Origin: an uncultured Clostridium sp.
Lineage (GTDB): Bacteria > Bacillota_I > Bacilli_A > RF39 > UBA660
Assembly: GCA_905199855.1 (NCBI GenBank)
Contig: CAJKHY010000004.1
Coordinates: forward strand, 1-64,000
Length of the DNA stretch: 64,000 bases
Reading direction: 5' to 3'
In this document: positions 1 through 8,155 of the stretch, piece by piece
Layout of the letters: every line of letters starts with the position of its first letter
Position numbering within the stretch: the stretch's first letter is position 1
The notes under the pieces: model-generated
Seen by the model: the letters and a program-made list of their open reading frames with translations, nothing else
Told to the model about the DNA's origin: nothing
Databases searched by the model: none
Translations under genes and position numbers: made by a program

Positions 1-92
1 GATAACCTTTCGGTTACCCTTAGATATCAATTCTTTTATCAAACTTATTGTTCACCAACACTATTTGACAAAGAACCTAGAAAATCTATTCT

Positions 93-587
93 TTATTTAA
101 CTTTATTAGCAAGTTTTATAACTGCTTTAGTATATTTCATAAGTTCTTTTTTGTTTTTAAATCCACAAGTCATTGCATAATAATCAGTATAGCTATCATC
201 TTCTTTTACTAACTTTAATTGTAAAGACTTATTTATATTATAATTTTCTTTAGCCGACAAGTTAGATAATTTAGAATAATCTTTGACTGTTATATTATAA
301 AGTGGATCATTACTTTTAAATTTATCATATATTTCATTTGATATTATACAATTATCAATAAGTTCCTCATTATTCTCAAACTCTATTAATGTCTTGTTTT
401 TTTCAGGATATACTGTTACATTTTTAACTCTATCAATGTACACTGCTTTACCATCTTTTATCTTACCAACATATGGTTCATTTTGTGATAATAAAACAAT
501 AATTAGTATAACAATTAGAATAATACTTGAAATAATGATAATTTGTTTTTTAGATAGTTTCTTTATCTTTAATTTTGTTTTTTTCAC
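93..587 (-). CDS. Small single-pass membrane protein, unknown function
   Basis: I do not recognise this 164-residue protein. It has a lysine-rich N-terminus, one strongly hydrophobic segment near residues 15-36 rich in Ile, and a polar, probably extracytoplasmic remainder with two Cys residues (in DNCII and MTCGF). I chose the GTG at 587 because a GAGGGATGG ribosome site lies just upstream; an in-frame TTG at 602 is the other option. It follows the terminator of the large surface-protein gene, so it probably has its own promoter or relies on read-through. The topology is like the small envelope proteins elsewhere in the window. No function is assigned. Confidence 0.6.
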   Translation of the reverse strand: MKKTKLKIKKLSKKQIIIISSIILIVILIIVLLSQNEPYVGKIKDGKAVYIDRVKNVTVYPEKNKTLIEFENNEELIDNCIISNEIYDKFKSNDPLYNITVKDYSKLSNLSAKENYNINKSLQLKLVKEDDSYTDYYAMTCGFKNKKELMKYTKAVIKLANKVK

Positions 588-610
588 ATTACCATCCCTC
601 AATTTTATAT

Positions 611-639
611 TAAAAAGGAGTTAGAGAAAACTCTAACTC
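611..639 (-). terminator. Rho-independent terminator of the large surface protein
   Basis: On the minus strand there is a perfect 9-bp stem (GAGTTAGAG / CTCTAACTC) with a TTTT loop, followed by CTTTTTAATA. It starts 6 bp after the TAA stop of the surface-protein gene. The plus strand has no T-run, so it acts in one direction. Confidence 0.85.
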
Positions 640-644
640 ACAGT

Positions 645-3600
645 TTAATTTGTTTGTTTTCTTCTATAAAAGATTCCAGCTCCAGCAAGTCCTACGATTG
701 ATAAGATTCCACTTAATATATAGAATCCAATGTTATCTCCAGTTTGTGGATTGTCAGTAGGCACTGTTACTCTTGCTACATTAAATGTTGTAATTGCTTC
801 TCCACCATCATTGAATAATACTTTTAAAGTATGTTCTCCAACTGATAATGTATCAACAAATTCTTTCTTTAATGTAATTATTGTACTTCCACTTTCTGCT
901 GTATAATTTTTAGGATCAACTAATTCATTATCAACATATACCTTACCACCATCAAATAATCTAAAGTCAGCATTTATTTTAAATTTAGCTTCATTATTTT
1001 TAGTGATTGTATATTTTTGATTAGCCCCTTCAGTTACTTCATAAACTATTTTTTCAACTACAACTTCTAAATTAATATTAGATGTTATATTTGTAAGTTT
1101 TAAAGTATCTCCAACCATATCAGCAGTTTTATCAGTTCCATCAACTAGAACTTTAACTAGTTTATATCCACTATTAGCAGTTATAGTAAATTCTTTATCT
1201 TCACCATAACTTACTGCAACTACACCATTTGGAGTAATAGTAGCACCAGCTACATCTTTAACGGTTACAGTAAATGGTATTTTCTTATAACTTACTTTAA
1301 CTTCTTTTCCTTCATCTACAGTAAGTTCTATTCTATTACCAGTTACAGTAGTTTCTACTGTATTTACTAATACTTTATCAATCATATATCCAGCATTTGG
1401 TGTAAATGTTATTTCAACTTTTGTTCCTTCAACAACATCTAATATACTTGTTGTAATTGTTCCATTTCCACCAGGTACTGATGTTATTACATCAAATGTA
1501 TTTTTAACTACAACCTCAATATCAATATCAGTTATTCTTTTATAGTTTGTAGTATCTTCAGGAGTATATGTTGCTTTATAAGTATGTGTTCCAGCTGTTA
1601 ATACTGTACTTGCATCATTCCAAGTAAATCTACCAGGTAGAGTTACATCATTTAATGTTTTTCCTTTTACACCAGTAAGACCAGTTGGTACTATATAGTC
1701 TGGTGTTGCTTGAGTGATTGACCAGTTAATAGTTAAATCACTATTTGATCCATCTTTCCACTCATAATTAGCTTTATCTTTAATTATTGCAGTAATAGTA
1801 TTATTTGATACATTTTTAGCTGTAGTATTACCAGTTACTTCTATATTAGAATTAACATTATTTAATGTAGGAGTAATATCACTACCAGTATATTCAAAAG
1901 TATCTTTAACTAAAGTTACTTTTTCAAGTTGTACTTTTTTAATAGTAAATACTACACTAAATGTTCCAGTGTAATTTGCATTTGTATCAGGAACTTTATA
2001 TGTTACTGTATAAGTACCAGCATTTGTAGGTGCTTCAGTACTACTATATGTTGTAGAACCAGTTCCTTTATATAATACTTCTAAATTACTAACATTTACT
2101 GTTCCAGCATTAACACTAATTGTTCCTGTTGGCTTTTTAGGAGTTCCATCATAAGTAAATGTTTCATTATTAGAAAGTCCTCCAATATTTACATCAGTTT
2201 TATTTACAACATGAATTGTAAAATCTTTTGTTGTTTCTTTCCATTCAGGAGTAGTATCTCCACCAAGATCAACTTTTACTGCTGTAACAGTCATTACAAC
2301 ATCACCTATAGTATCTCCTGCTACATATTCATCATTTATATTATCATAAGTAAGTGCATCACCAGATTTAATAGTAAAATCAATGTTTCCTACATTTCCA
2401 GTTACTGATTGTTCTAAATAACCTTTTGTTATAGAGCCATTAACTTTTACATATTGATCTGCAATTGCTAAAGGTTGTTCTGCACTTGTTACTTCAAGTA
2501 CACCATTTACATGTGTTCCCATTGTATAGTTAGAAGTAATATCTTCACCATTTCTCACTACTTTAACATTGCTTACAACATTATTTGAAGAACCTACAAA
2601 TTTTTGGCTACCAGTAATTGTAACTTCTAACATATCACCAGATAATAATACACCATCAGTATATGTATAAGTATTTTTTGTTAATTCAGTATCATCAAAT
2701 GCTTTACTATCTGAACCAGCTGTTACAACTATTGGTGTTGTAATTGGGTTTACTGTTAATTTACCTGCATAATTTTTAATATTATCGTAACAATTAGTTA
2801 CATCAACACCCTCAGCATTTGTTATAGTAATTTTTCCAATTGTGTTATTTCCATCAGCTGTATCTTTAACATCTCTTACTTTACCAGTAATTTCTGCAGT
2901 GACTTTATCACCATTAGGTAATTTATTATCAGTTACTGCACTTGCATTATTTGCCCATAAAACATCATAAGCATTTTTTGTGTGTTCTGAACCATTATAT
3001 GTAAATGTTTCATCATAACTTTTTACTTTTACTTCAGTATTAATTGGTTTGATTTCAAAATTAACACTAGCTTCACTTGCTGTATAATTTGGATTTGTAA
3101 TACTTAAAGTAGCTTTATATTTACCTACTAATATAGGCATTATTTTACCATAGTTTTCAGAATCATCTTTCTTAGAATAAGTAATTGCATAGTCATCAGG
3201 TGTTAAACCTTCAACTCCTATTAGAGTTGGTGTTTTAGTTTCTTTATAAACCCATGTACTAGCTAAATCAATTCCTAATCCTGTTAATTGTTTTGGTTCA
3301 ACTTTTAATGTAACTGTTGCTGTATATGTTTTACCATTTTCATCAGTTACAGTAATTGTTGGTGTGTATGTTCCAGCAGATAGACCAGATTTTGCTTTAA
3401 TTTTAAAATCAGTATTTGTTACACCAATACCTATTGTTGGTGTTGTTGATCCAATGATTTCAAATTTATCTGTATCAGATACTGTTACATTAGTAATTTT
3501 TAACTCAGCAGCACCAATATTAGCAATATTAATTATTGCTTCTGGTCCATCAGTATATCCAAATATAACATTTGGTAATGTTACATTATCTACACTTAAA

Positions 3601-5168
3601 CCTGTTTCTTTAGCAAGTTTAATATATTGTGGTTGACTAGCACTTGTACCAGTTTTAACATGCATAACTAATGTTGCTTTATCTTCTAGTTCAATTACTT
3701 GGTTACCATAAGTATAATATACTTTTGTATCAGTTGGTATTACTTCATTAATTCTTTTTTTACCTAAAATATTAAATCCTAGTATAACACCTTGACCTTT
3801 TACCATAAGTGTTTCAAAATTGAAGTTTGCTGTCATATTAGTATCAGGGAAATGAAATATTCCACCATCTACTTTTCCAACTTCAAAAATACCTTTTTTA
3901 ACATTAACATTTAAAGTAATGTTTTGCTTATTAGGTTCTGAATCAGAAAATACATCAAATATATATTCATCCCATGAATCTGTTCCGGTAACGGCATAAG
4001 TTCCACCATCAATAGTAAAACCATAAGCCTTAGGTAAATTTTTTAATTCTTCAGCCATATCTATAGTAGATATTCTTACCCTACCATCAAATCCTTTTCC
4101 AATTATTTTACCATTATTACCATTGCCACTATCTTTAATGGTTAAATTACTTCTAAAATTATAATTATTTTCATCTTTATAACCATAATAGAATATTAAA
4201 CTGCCTTTTGTTACATCTAGAGTATTACCTGCTAAATCTAAGGTAACATTACCTAAAACATAAAATTCAAGAAAATTTGTCAACTTAATATCATCGCTTA
4301 ATTTAATAACAGTGTCTTTGCTATTATTAATTTGATTAACAGCATCTCTTAATGTTGCTTCATTATTAGCCATTATTGTTTGAACTTCTTTTTTCTTAAC
4401 TGTAATTGGACCCCAATAAGCATCAATTGTAGCAAGTGTTGCTGTTCTATTTGCTATTTTAGTGCCTTCTCTATCATGATACTCTATAATAGAATCAGCA
4501 TCAATTACATCATCAACAGTTAAAGTAGAACTATTTATCAAAAATGTTTTATCAGGTGCATTTTTGCTTTCTTTAGTAACATTTGAAAATTTTACGCTTT
4601 CATATGCTCTAGTATCTACTATTTCATGAAATCCAGTAACTTTTAGATTTTTAAAAACTACATTATTAAAACTATAATCACCAGCGGTTTGCCAAAAACT
4701 GTCAAAATCTTTTATATATTCAACATCTATACCATCCATTTCAAAATTAACAATAGACTCAGCTTTCTTAATTTCGTTATAAATTGGTGTGTAGCCAACA
4801 TCAGTTAAAAGATTAAGTTTTGCTCTTTCAGAACTATTTGAATTAATGAATTTTAAATCCAAAGTATTATAATAAATTAATTTTAACTTATATTGTTGTG
4901 GTATAGTTAATGTAAAGCCATTAAAATCCAAAGTTTTAGACATTTCAAGAGAGAAAGTTGTATCTAAATCTTCTCTTAATGTAATGTCACTAGTAAGTCT
5001 AACTATATCTGTTGTTTTATCATTCATTGCGGTTTCCAAAGAATCTTTATCCACAACATCTACAGTTTTTGTTTCTGCATTTACATTAGTTAATCCCACA
5101 CCGAAGATTGCTACTAATGTAAATAATATCGTAGTTAATTTTTTAACTACATTTTTAGATTTGCTCAT
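645..5168 (-). CDS. Large wall-anchored surface protein with NPQTG sorting signal
   Basis: This 1,507-residue secreted protein begins with a signal peptide (about residues 1-31, ending near NVNAE). The N-terminal third reads as repeated short beta-strands, like a beta-helix/pectate-lyase-type fold. The middle carries a series of Ig-like or MBG-type modules with recurring ETFTYNGS and TFEYTGS motifs. Near the C-terminus are two repeats of the GYMIDKVLVN / GYKLVKVLVD type. It ends with NPQTGD, a hydrophobic helix and the charged tail YRRKQTN, a sortase-type sorting signal in which N replaces the usual L of LPXTG. An adhesin or matrix role is inferred. The start is the ATG at 5168 behind GGAAGGAGG; the TTG at 5171 is less likely. 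Confidence 0.85.
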   Translation of the reverse strand: MSKSKNVVKKLTTILFTLVAIFGVGLTNVNAETKTVDVVDKDSLETAMNDKTTDIVRLTSDITLREDLDTTFSLEMSKTLDFNGFTLTIPQQYKLKLIYYNTLDLKFINSNSSERAKLNLLTDVGYTPIYNEIKKAESIVNFEMDGIDVEYIKDFDSFWQTAGDYSFNNVVFKNLKVTGFHEIVDTRAYESVKFSNVTKESKNAPDKTFLINSSTLTVDDVIDADSIIEYHDREGTKIANRTATLATIDAYWGPITVKKKEVQTIMANNEATLRDAVNQINNSKDTVIKLSDDIKLTNFLEFYVLGNVTLDLAGNTLDVTKGSLIFYYGYKDENNYNFRSNLTIKDSGNGNNGKIIGKGFDGRVRISTIDMAEELKNLPKAYGFTIDGGTYAVTGTDSWDEYIFDVFSDSEPNKQNITLNVNVKKGIFEVGKVDGGIFHFPDTNMTANFNFETLMVKGQGVILGFNILGKKRINEVIPTDTKVYYTYGNQVIELEDKATLVMHVKTGTSASQPQYIKLAKETGLSVDNVTLPNVIFGYTDGPEAIINIANIGAAELKITNVTVSDTDKFEIIGSTTPTIGIGVTNTDFKIKAKSGLSAGTYTPTITVTDENGKTYTATVTLKVEPKQLTGLGIDLASTWVYKETKTPTLIGVEGLTPDDYAITYSKKDDSENYGKIMPILVGKYKATLSITNPNYTASEASVNFEIKPINTEVKVKSYDETFTYNGSEHTKNAYDVLWANNASAVTDNKLPNGDKVTAEITGKVRDVKDTADGNNTIGKITITNAEGVDVTNCYDNIKNYAGKLTVNPITTPIVVTAGSDSKAFDDTELTKNTYTYTDGVLLSGDMLEVTITGSQKFVGSSNNVVSNVKVVRNGEDITSNYTMGTHVNGVLEVTSAEQPLAIADQYVKVNGSITKGYLEQSVTGNVGNIDFTIKSGDALTYDNINDEYVAGDTIGDVVMTVTAVKVDLGGDTTPEWKETTKDFTIHVVNKTDVNIGGLSNNETFTYDGTPKKPTGTISVNAGTVNVSNLEVLYKGTGSTTYSSTEAPTNAGTYTVTYKVPDTNANYTGTFSVVFTIKKVQLEKVTLVKDTFEYTGSDITPTLNNVNSNIEVTGNTTAKNVSNNTITAIIKDKANYEWKDGSNSDLTINWSITQATPDYIVPTGLTGVKGKTLNDVTLPGRFTWNDASTVLTAGTHTYKATYTPEDTTNYKRITDIDIEVVVKNTFDVITSVPGGNGTITTSILDVVEGTKVEITFTPNAGYMIDKVLVNTVETTVTGNRIELTVDEGKEVKVSYKKIPFTVTVKDVAGATITPNGVVAVSYGEDKEFTITANSGYKLVKVLVDGTDKTADMVGDTLKLTNITSNINLEVVVEKIVYEVTEGANQKYTITKNNEAKFKINADFRLFDGGKVYVDNELVDPKNYTAESGSTIITLKKEFVDTLSVGEHTLKVLFNDGGEAITTFNVARVTVPTDNPQTGDNIGFYILSGILSIVGLAGAGIFYRRKQTN

Positions 5169-5191
5169 CAAATCTTCCTCCTTCCTATTAC

Positions 5192-5219
5192 ATTATATCA
5201 TATTATTTTTAATTGTAAA
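5192..5219 (-). promoter_or_regulatory. Sigma-A-type promoter of the surface protein
   Basis: On the minus strand, TTTACA and TATAAT are separated by 16 bp, about 25 bp upstream of the start codon. The IS30-type element begins 37 bp upstream of the -35 box, so the promoter itself is intact. Confidence 0.6.
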
Positions 5220-5256
5220 ATATATTTTAAACAATTGGGATTAAAAATTATTCTCA

Positions 5257-6935
5257 GGTAAAGTGAAAAGTTAAATTCCACTTTCCCTATATTTGGCTGG
5301 AATTTAGTCTTACAGTAAATTCCACTTGAAATCTTGCAAGACTTAATTCCTTTTTATATAATAGTTATCCAAGGGTGTTTCTTAATGAAAGGATGGTAAA
5401 AATGAATAAGAAACAAACTTGTGATAACAAACACTTATCACTTGAGGAAAGAAAAATAATTCAAACAGGAATTGAAAACAGGTGTAATAAAGTTGATATT
5501 GCTAGAACATTAGGTAAAGATCCCACTACTATTGCTAAAGAGATTAGAAAGCATCGTGAATTTAAACCTAGAAACGTCAGATTATATCCTAATATTTGTA
5601 TTCATCGAAAGGAATGTGGGACTTGCTTTAAAAAATGTGAACTTTATGAAGAACCAATTTGTAAAATGAGAGATAGATCCCCTGGCGCTTGTAATAAATG
5701 TCCTAAAATTACTAACTGTCATTTGGATAAATATTTTTATTATGCTACTAAAGCTAATCAAGAATATTTAGATGAATTAGTTGATTCTAGAGTTGGTATT
5801 AATTTAACTGTTTCAGAAAAGAAACAAATTGGACAAATTATGGCCCCTTTATTAAAGCAAGGTCAATCAGTTTATCAAATTTTATCTTCACATAACGAAA
5901 TTTCTCAATGTGAAAAGACTATTTATAATTATATTGAAATGGGAGTTTTCAAAGAAGAAGGTATTGACGTTTTCTCTTTAAAGGAACAAGTATCTAGAAA
6001 GCAATTTAAAAATAAATACAAAAAAAGAAAAAGCATTGCTAACTATGATGGTAGAAAATATGAAGACTATCTTAAATTTAAAGAACAAAATCAAAATGTT
6101 ATAACTATAGAAATGGACACCGTTTATAATGAGCAATCTGGTCCTTATATTCAAACTTTCTTATTTCAAAATACTATGTTTATGTTTGGAATATTGAAAA
6201 AAGATAAAACTTCATTATCAATGGCTGAATCCTTAGAATATTTAGAGTCAACTTTAGGTCACGATTTATATAGAAAATATTTTTCTTTAATTCTTACTGA
6301 TAGAGGTGTTGAATTCCAAAAACATAACTTATTCGAATTTAATATTGAAACCGGTGAGTTTAGAACAAATATTTTTTATTGTGATCCAATGCAGTCAAGT
6401 CAAAAAGCAAGAGTTGAAAACAACCACAACTATGTCAGAGATATAATTACTAATGAATTAAGTCTTAAAAATATTACACAAGAAGATTTAAATTTAGTAT
6501 TCTCACATATTAATTCTACTCCAAGAGAATCATTAAATGGAAAGACTCCGTATGAAATAATGGAATTCCTATATGGAAAAGAACTATTGGATTTATTAGA
6601 TATAAAACAAATAAAAAGAGATGAGGTAGTATTAAAACCTTATCTCATAAAACATATTTATAAGAAATAATCACCACAAAATTTCTTATATTTATGAATA
6701 GAAACACCCTTAAATTGAACTTTAACTATCAAAACGGAATTTAGTCTTACAGAAAAATTTATTTGACCTAATTTCGTCTTTTCGTCGTGGTTAAATTTCC
6801 ATTCATTTATGTATTTTACACTACTTTTTTATAAAAATCAACTACCTATATGACGATAAAAAGCCCATAAAATGGACTTTTCTTCTACAAATTTAAATCG
6901 GCTTAGGAAAGTGGAATTTAACTTTTCACTTTACC
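5257..6935 (+). mobile_element. IS30-family insertion sequence, copy 1
   Basis: The element is 1,679 bp with perfect 30-bp terminal inverted repeats beginning GGTAAAGTG and ending CACTTTACC. Each end can also fold on itself (AAAGTG...CACTTT). It holds one transposase gene and about 265 bp of non-coding DNA after it. The 17-bp motif GGAATTTAGTCTTACAG occurs in the same orientation near both ends (5299-5315 and 6736-6752). AAGGGTGTTTCTT before the transposase start has a complement near 6700. I found no convincing target duplication (CTCA before, ATAG after). An apparently identical copy lies at 26461-28139. Confidence 0.93.
5402..6670 (+). CDS. IS30-family transposase, copy 1
   Basis: This 422-residue transposase begins with the helix-turn-helix typical of IS30 proteins (HLSLEERKIIQTG to KEIRKH). 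A cysteine-rich stretch (CIHRKECGTCFKKC and CNKCPKITNC), probably zinc-binding, follows. The DDE catalytic core reads as EMDTV, LTDRGVEF and ARVENNH. I chose the ATG at 5402, 9 nt after AAAGG; a GTG at 5375 and an ATG at 5393 are also in frame. The reading frame is intact and the protein is the same as copy 2, so both elements look recently active. The family is certain; I cannot give an ISfinder name. Confidence 0.93.
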   Translation: MNKKQTCDNKHLSLEERKIIQTGIENRCNKVDIARTLGKDPTTIAKEIRKHREFKPRNVRLYPNICIHRKECGTCFKKCELYEEPICKMRDRSPGACNKCPKITNCHLDKYFYYATKANQEYLDELVDSRVGINLTVSEKKQIGQIMAPLLKQGQSVYQILSSHNEISQCEKTIYNYIEMGVFKEEGIDVFSLKEQVSRKQFKNKYKKRKSIANYDGRKYEDYLKFKEQNQNVITIEMDTVYNEQSGPYIQTFLFQNTMFMFGILKKDKTSLSMAESLEYLESTLGHDLYRKYFSLILTDRGVEFQKHNLFEFNIETGEFRTNIFYCDPMQSSQKARVENNHNYVRDIITNELSLKNITQEDLNLVFSHINSTPRESLNGKTPYEIMEFLYGKELLDLLDIKQIKRDEVVLKPYLIKHIYKK

Positions 6936-7086
6936 ATAGGTATTTTTTTATTGAATTGTTATAAATTTTTAATGTTTTATAGTTTGATATTGCAGAGTAT
7001 CTAAAAGTCACTGAAAGAAAATATTTAAGTTATTAAATGAGAAATAGAAATGATTCCTTTCTTATATTGATAACATCGTGCAAAAG

Positions 7087-7109
7087 AAAAAAAGTGAATA
7101 ATCACTTTT
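7087..7109 (-). terminator. Terminator of the YAWY-type surface protein
   Basis: The minus strand has an 8-bp stem (AAAAGTGA / TCACTTTT) with a 4-nt loop and a T-run, directly after the stop codon at 7113. Confidence 0.8.
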
Positions 7110-7112
7110 AGT

Positions 7113-7877
7113 TTAGCTTTGTGTTGCTGATGCTGAAATATAGCCAGTTACTTTGGATCCTGAATACTCATCTTCGGCGTTAGCATCTAACCAAACGTAG
7201 ATATAATATCTTGTTGATGTTTCGGTTAAAGGTATTCCACTCATGAGAATTATTTCTCCGCCTGATACCGCGCCTTCTAATGTCCCTTCTGTGCCTACTA
7301 ATTCAGTAGGAGTCCATGTTTCATTTGCTGCTTCGCAACTAGTTGGGGTGTCATATGTTGTGTTTGAGCATGATCCGCCAGTGTATACCGCAAAGTGAAA
7401 TTTGTTAGGGTTAGCTGCTGTCCATGTTCCGCTTGCACTTTCACATGCTGTTTGTGTCTCGTGGGCAGTTATTGAACAAGTGCCACCCATGGTTAGTTCA
7501 GTTATGTGTAATTTTAATGTTGCATTGCCAGATACACTAGTTGAGGTTCTACTGATATTTACCCATGTGCTTAGTCCTCCTGTTTTATCTTCGGTTGGGG
7601 ATAGAGTTCCTTGTAAAGCTGCACCTGAACCTGTATCATTGTTATATTGAACATCAAAAATACCTGTTTTAGTTTCTACATCTGCATTTCTAATCCATGT
7701 GTACCATGCGTATGTGGCTCCAACTATTAGGAGAATAAAGGCAACTACTCCTAAAATAGTTCCCCATATCTTTTTACTTTTTATATATTTTTGTTCATAA
7801 CTAGTTGGCTTGTAGGTAACTGATTGTGTTTCGTTTCTAATAATCTTTTTTTCATTATTTTTATTCTTATTTTCCAT
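7113..7877 (-). CDS. Membrane-anchored surface protein with YAWY signal motif and Cys repeats
   Basis: This 254-residue protein has a basic N-terminus and a hydrophobic segment ending GATYAWYTW, the pattern seen around the cleavage or anchor site of SipW/TasA-like proteins. A beta-rich outer domain follows, with the motif PLTETSTRYYIYVWLD. Two related cysteine blocks sit in the middle: CSITAHETQTACESASGTW and CSNTTYDTPTSCEAANETW. Bases here are richer in G/C than in neighbouring genes, so the repeats may have come by transfer. The start at 7877 has the site AAGGTGG; the longer frame up to 7964 has none. The 14775-15335 gene is a distant relative. An exported filament or coat role is only a guess. 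Confidence 0.7.
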   Translation of the reverse strand: MENKNKNNEKKIIRNETQSVTYKPTSYEQKYIKSKKIWGTILGVVAFILLIVGATYAWYTWIRNADVETKTGIFDVQYNNDTGSGAALQGTLSPTEDKTGGLSTWVNISRTSTSVSGNATLKLHITELTMGGTCSITAHETQTACESASGTWTAANPNKFHFAVYTGGSCSNTTYDTPTSCEAANETWTPTELVGTEGTLEGAVSGGEIILMSGIPLTETSTRYYIYVWLDANAEDEYSGSKVTGYISASATQS

Positions 7878-7957
7878 GTTCCACCTTCTCTTATGATACA
7901 AGTATATCATATATTTAAAGTTTTTTGCAACTTTTTTAATTTTTTTTTGTTTTTTTA

Positions 7958-7986
7958 TTGACAAAAGTCAAACTTGCGGTTATTAT
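7958..7986 (+). promoter_or_regulatory. Consensus sigma-A promoter for a small RNA
   Basis: TTGACA, a 17-bp spacer and TATTAT lie on the plus strand between two minus-strand genes. No plus-strand ORF follows, so the promoter serves either the structured RNA described next or an antisense transcript. Confidence 0.7.
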
Positions 7987-7989
7987 ATA

Positions 7990-8094
7990 TATCACCAATT
8001 CAAATTTTTAGGCGAATTGGTGCTAGTATCACACTAGCCAACCCCTTTTTATTCTTTTTGGGAGATCGGCCTCAGGGGGACGGTCTCTTTTTTT
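7990..8094 (+). ncRNA. Candidate free-standing structured small RNA, about 100 nt
   Basis: The predicted transcript starts about 7 nt after the -10 box. Its first bases form a perfect 9-bp stem, CACCAATTC (7993-8001) with GAATTGGTG (8014-8022). A second stem, GCTAGT / ACTAGC (8022-8038), shares a base with the first and can be extended by GGT/ACC at the expense of it, so the two may be alternative folds. A pyrimidine-rich linker (CCCCTTTTTATTCTTTTTGGG) separates them from a terminator stem, GAGATCG / CGGTCTC (8062-8087), followed by seven T. I see no start codon with a ribosome site. It does not match SRP RNA, 6S, tmRNA, RNase P or any riboswitch I can recall. Confidence 0.5.
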
Positions 8095-8109
8095 ATAATA
8101 AATTGATTT

Positions 8110-8155
8110 AAAAAAAGAAAGAAATACTATTTGTTTCTACTATCGTATTTCTTTC
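8110..8155 (-). terminator. Terminator of typA
   Basis: A perfect 11-bp stem (GAAAGAAATAC / GTATTTCTTTC) spans the typA stop codon and is followed by seven T on the minus strand. Confidence 0.85.

Noticed and set aside
645..5168. CRISPR-like or tandem DNA repeats
   Set aside because: The similarity is at protein level between diverged Ig-like modules; there is no exact repeat-spacer pattern.
5257..6935. Target-site duplication of IS copy 1
   Set aside because: The bases beside the two ends (CTCA and ATAG) do not match over 2-3 bp.
7878..7964. N-terminal extension of the YAWY-type protein
   Set aside because: The extra codons are Lys/Ile-rich, lack a ribosome site and cover the upstream untranslated region.
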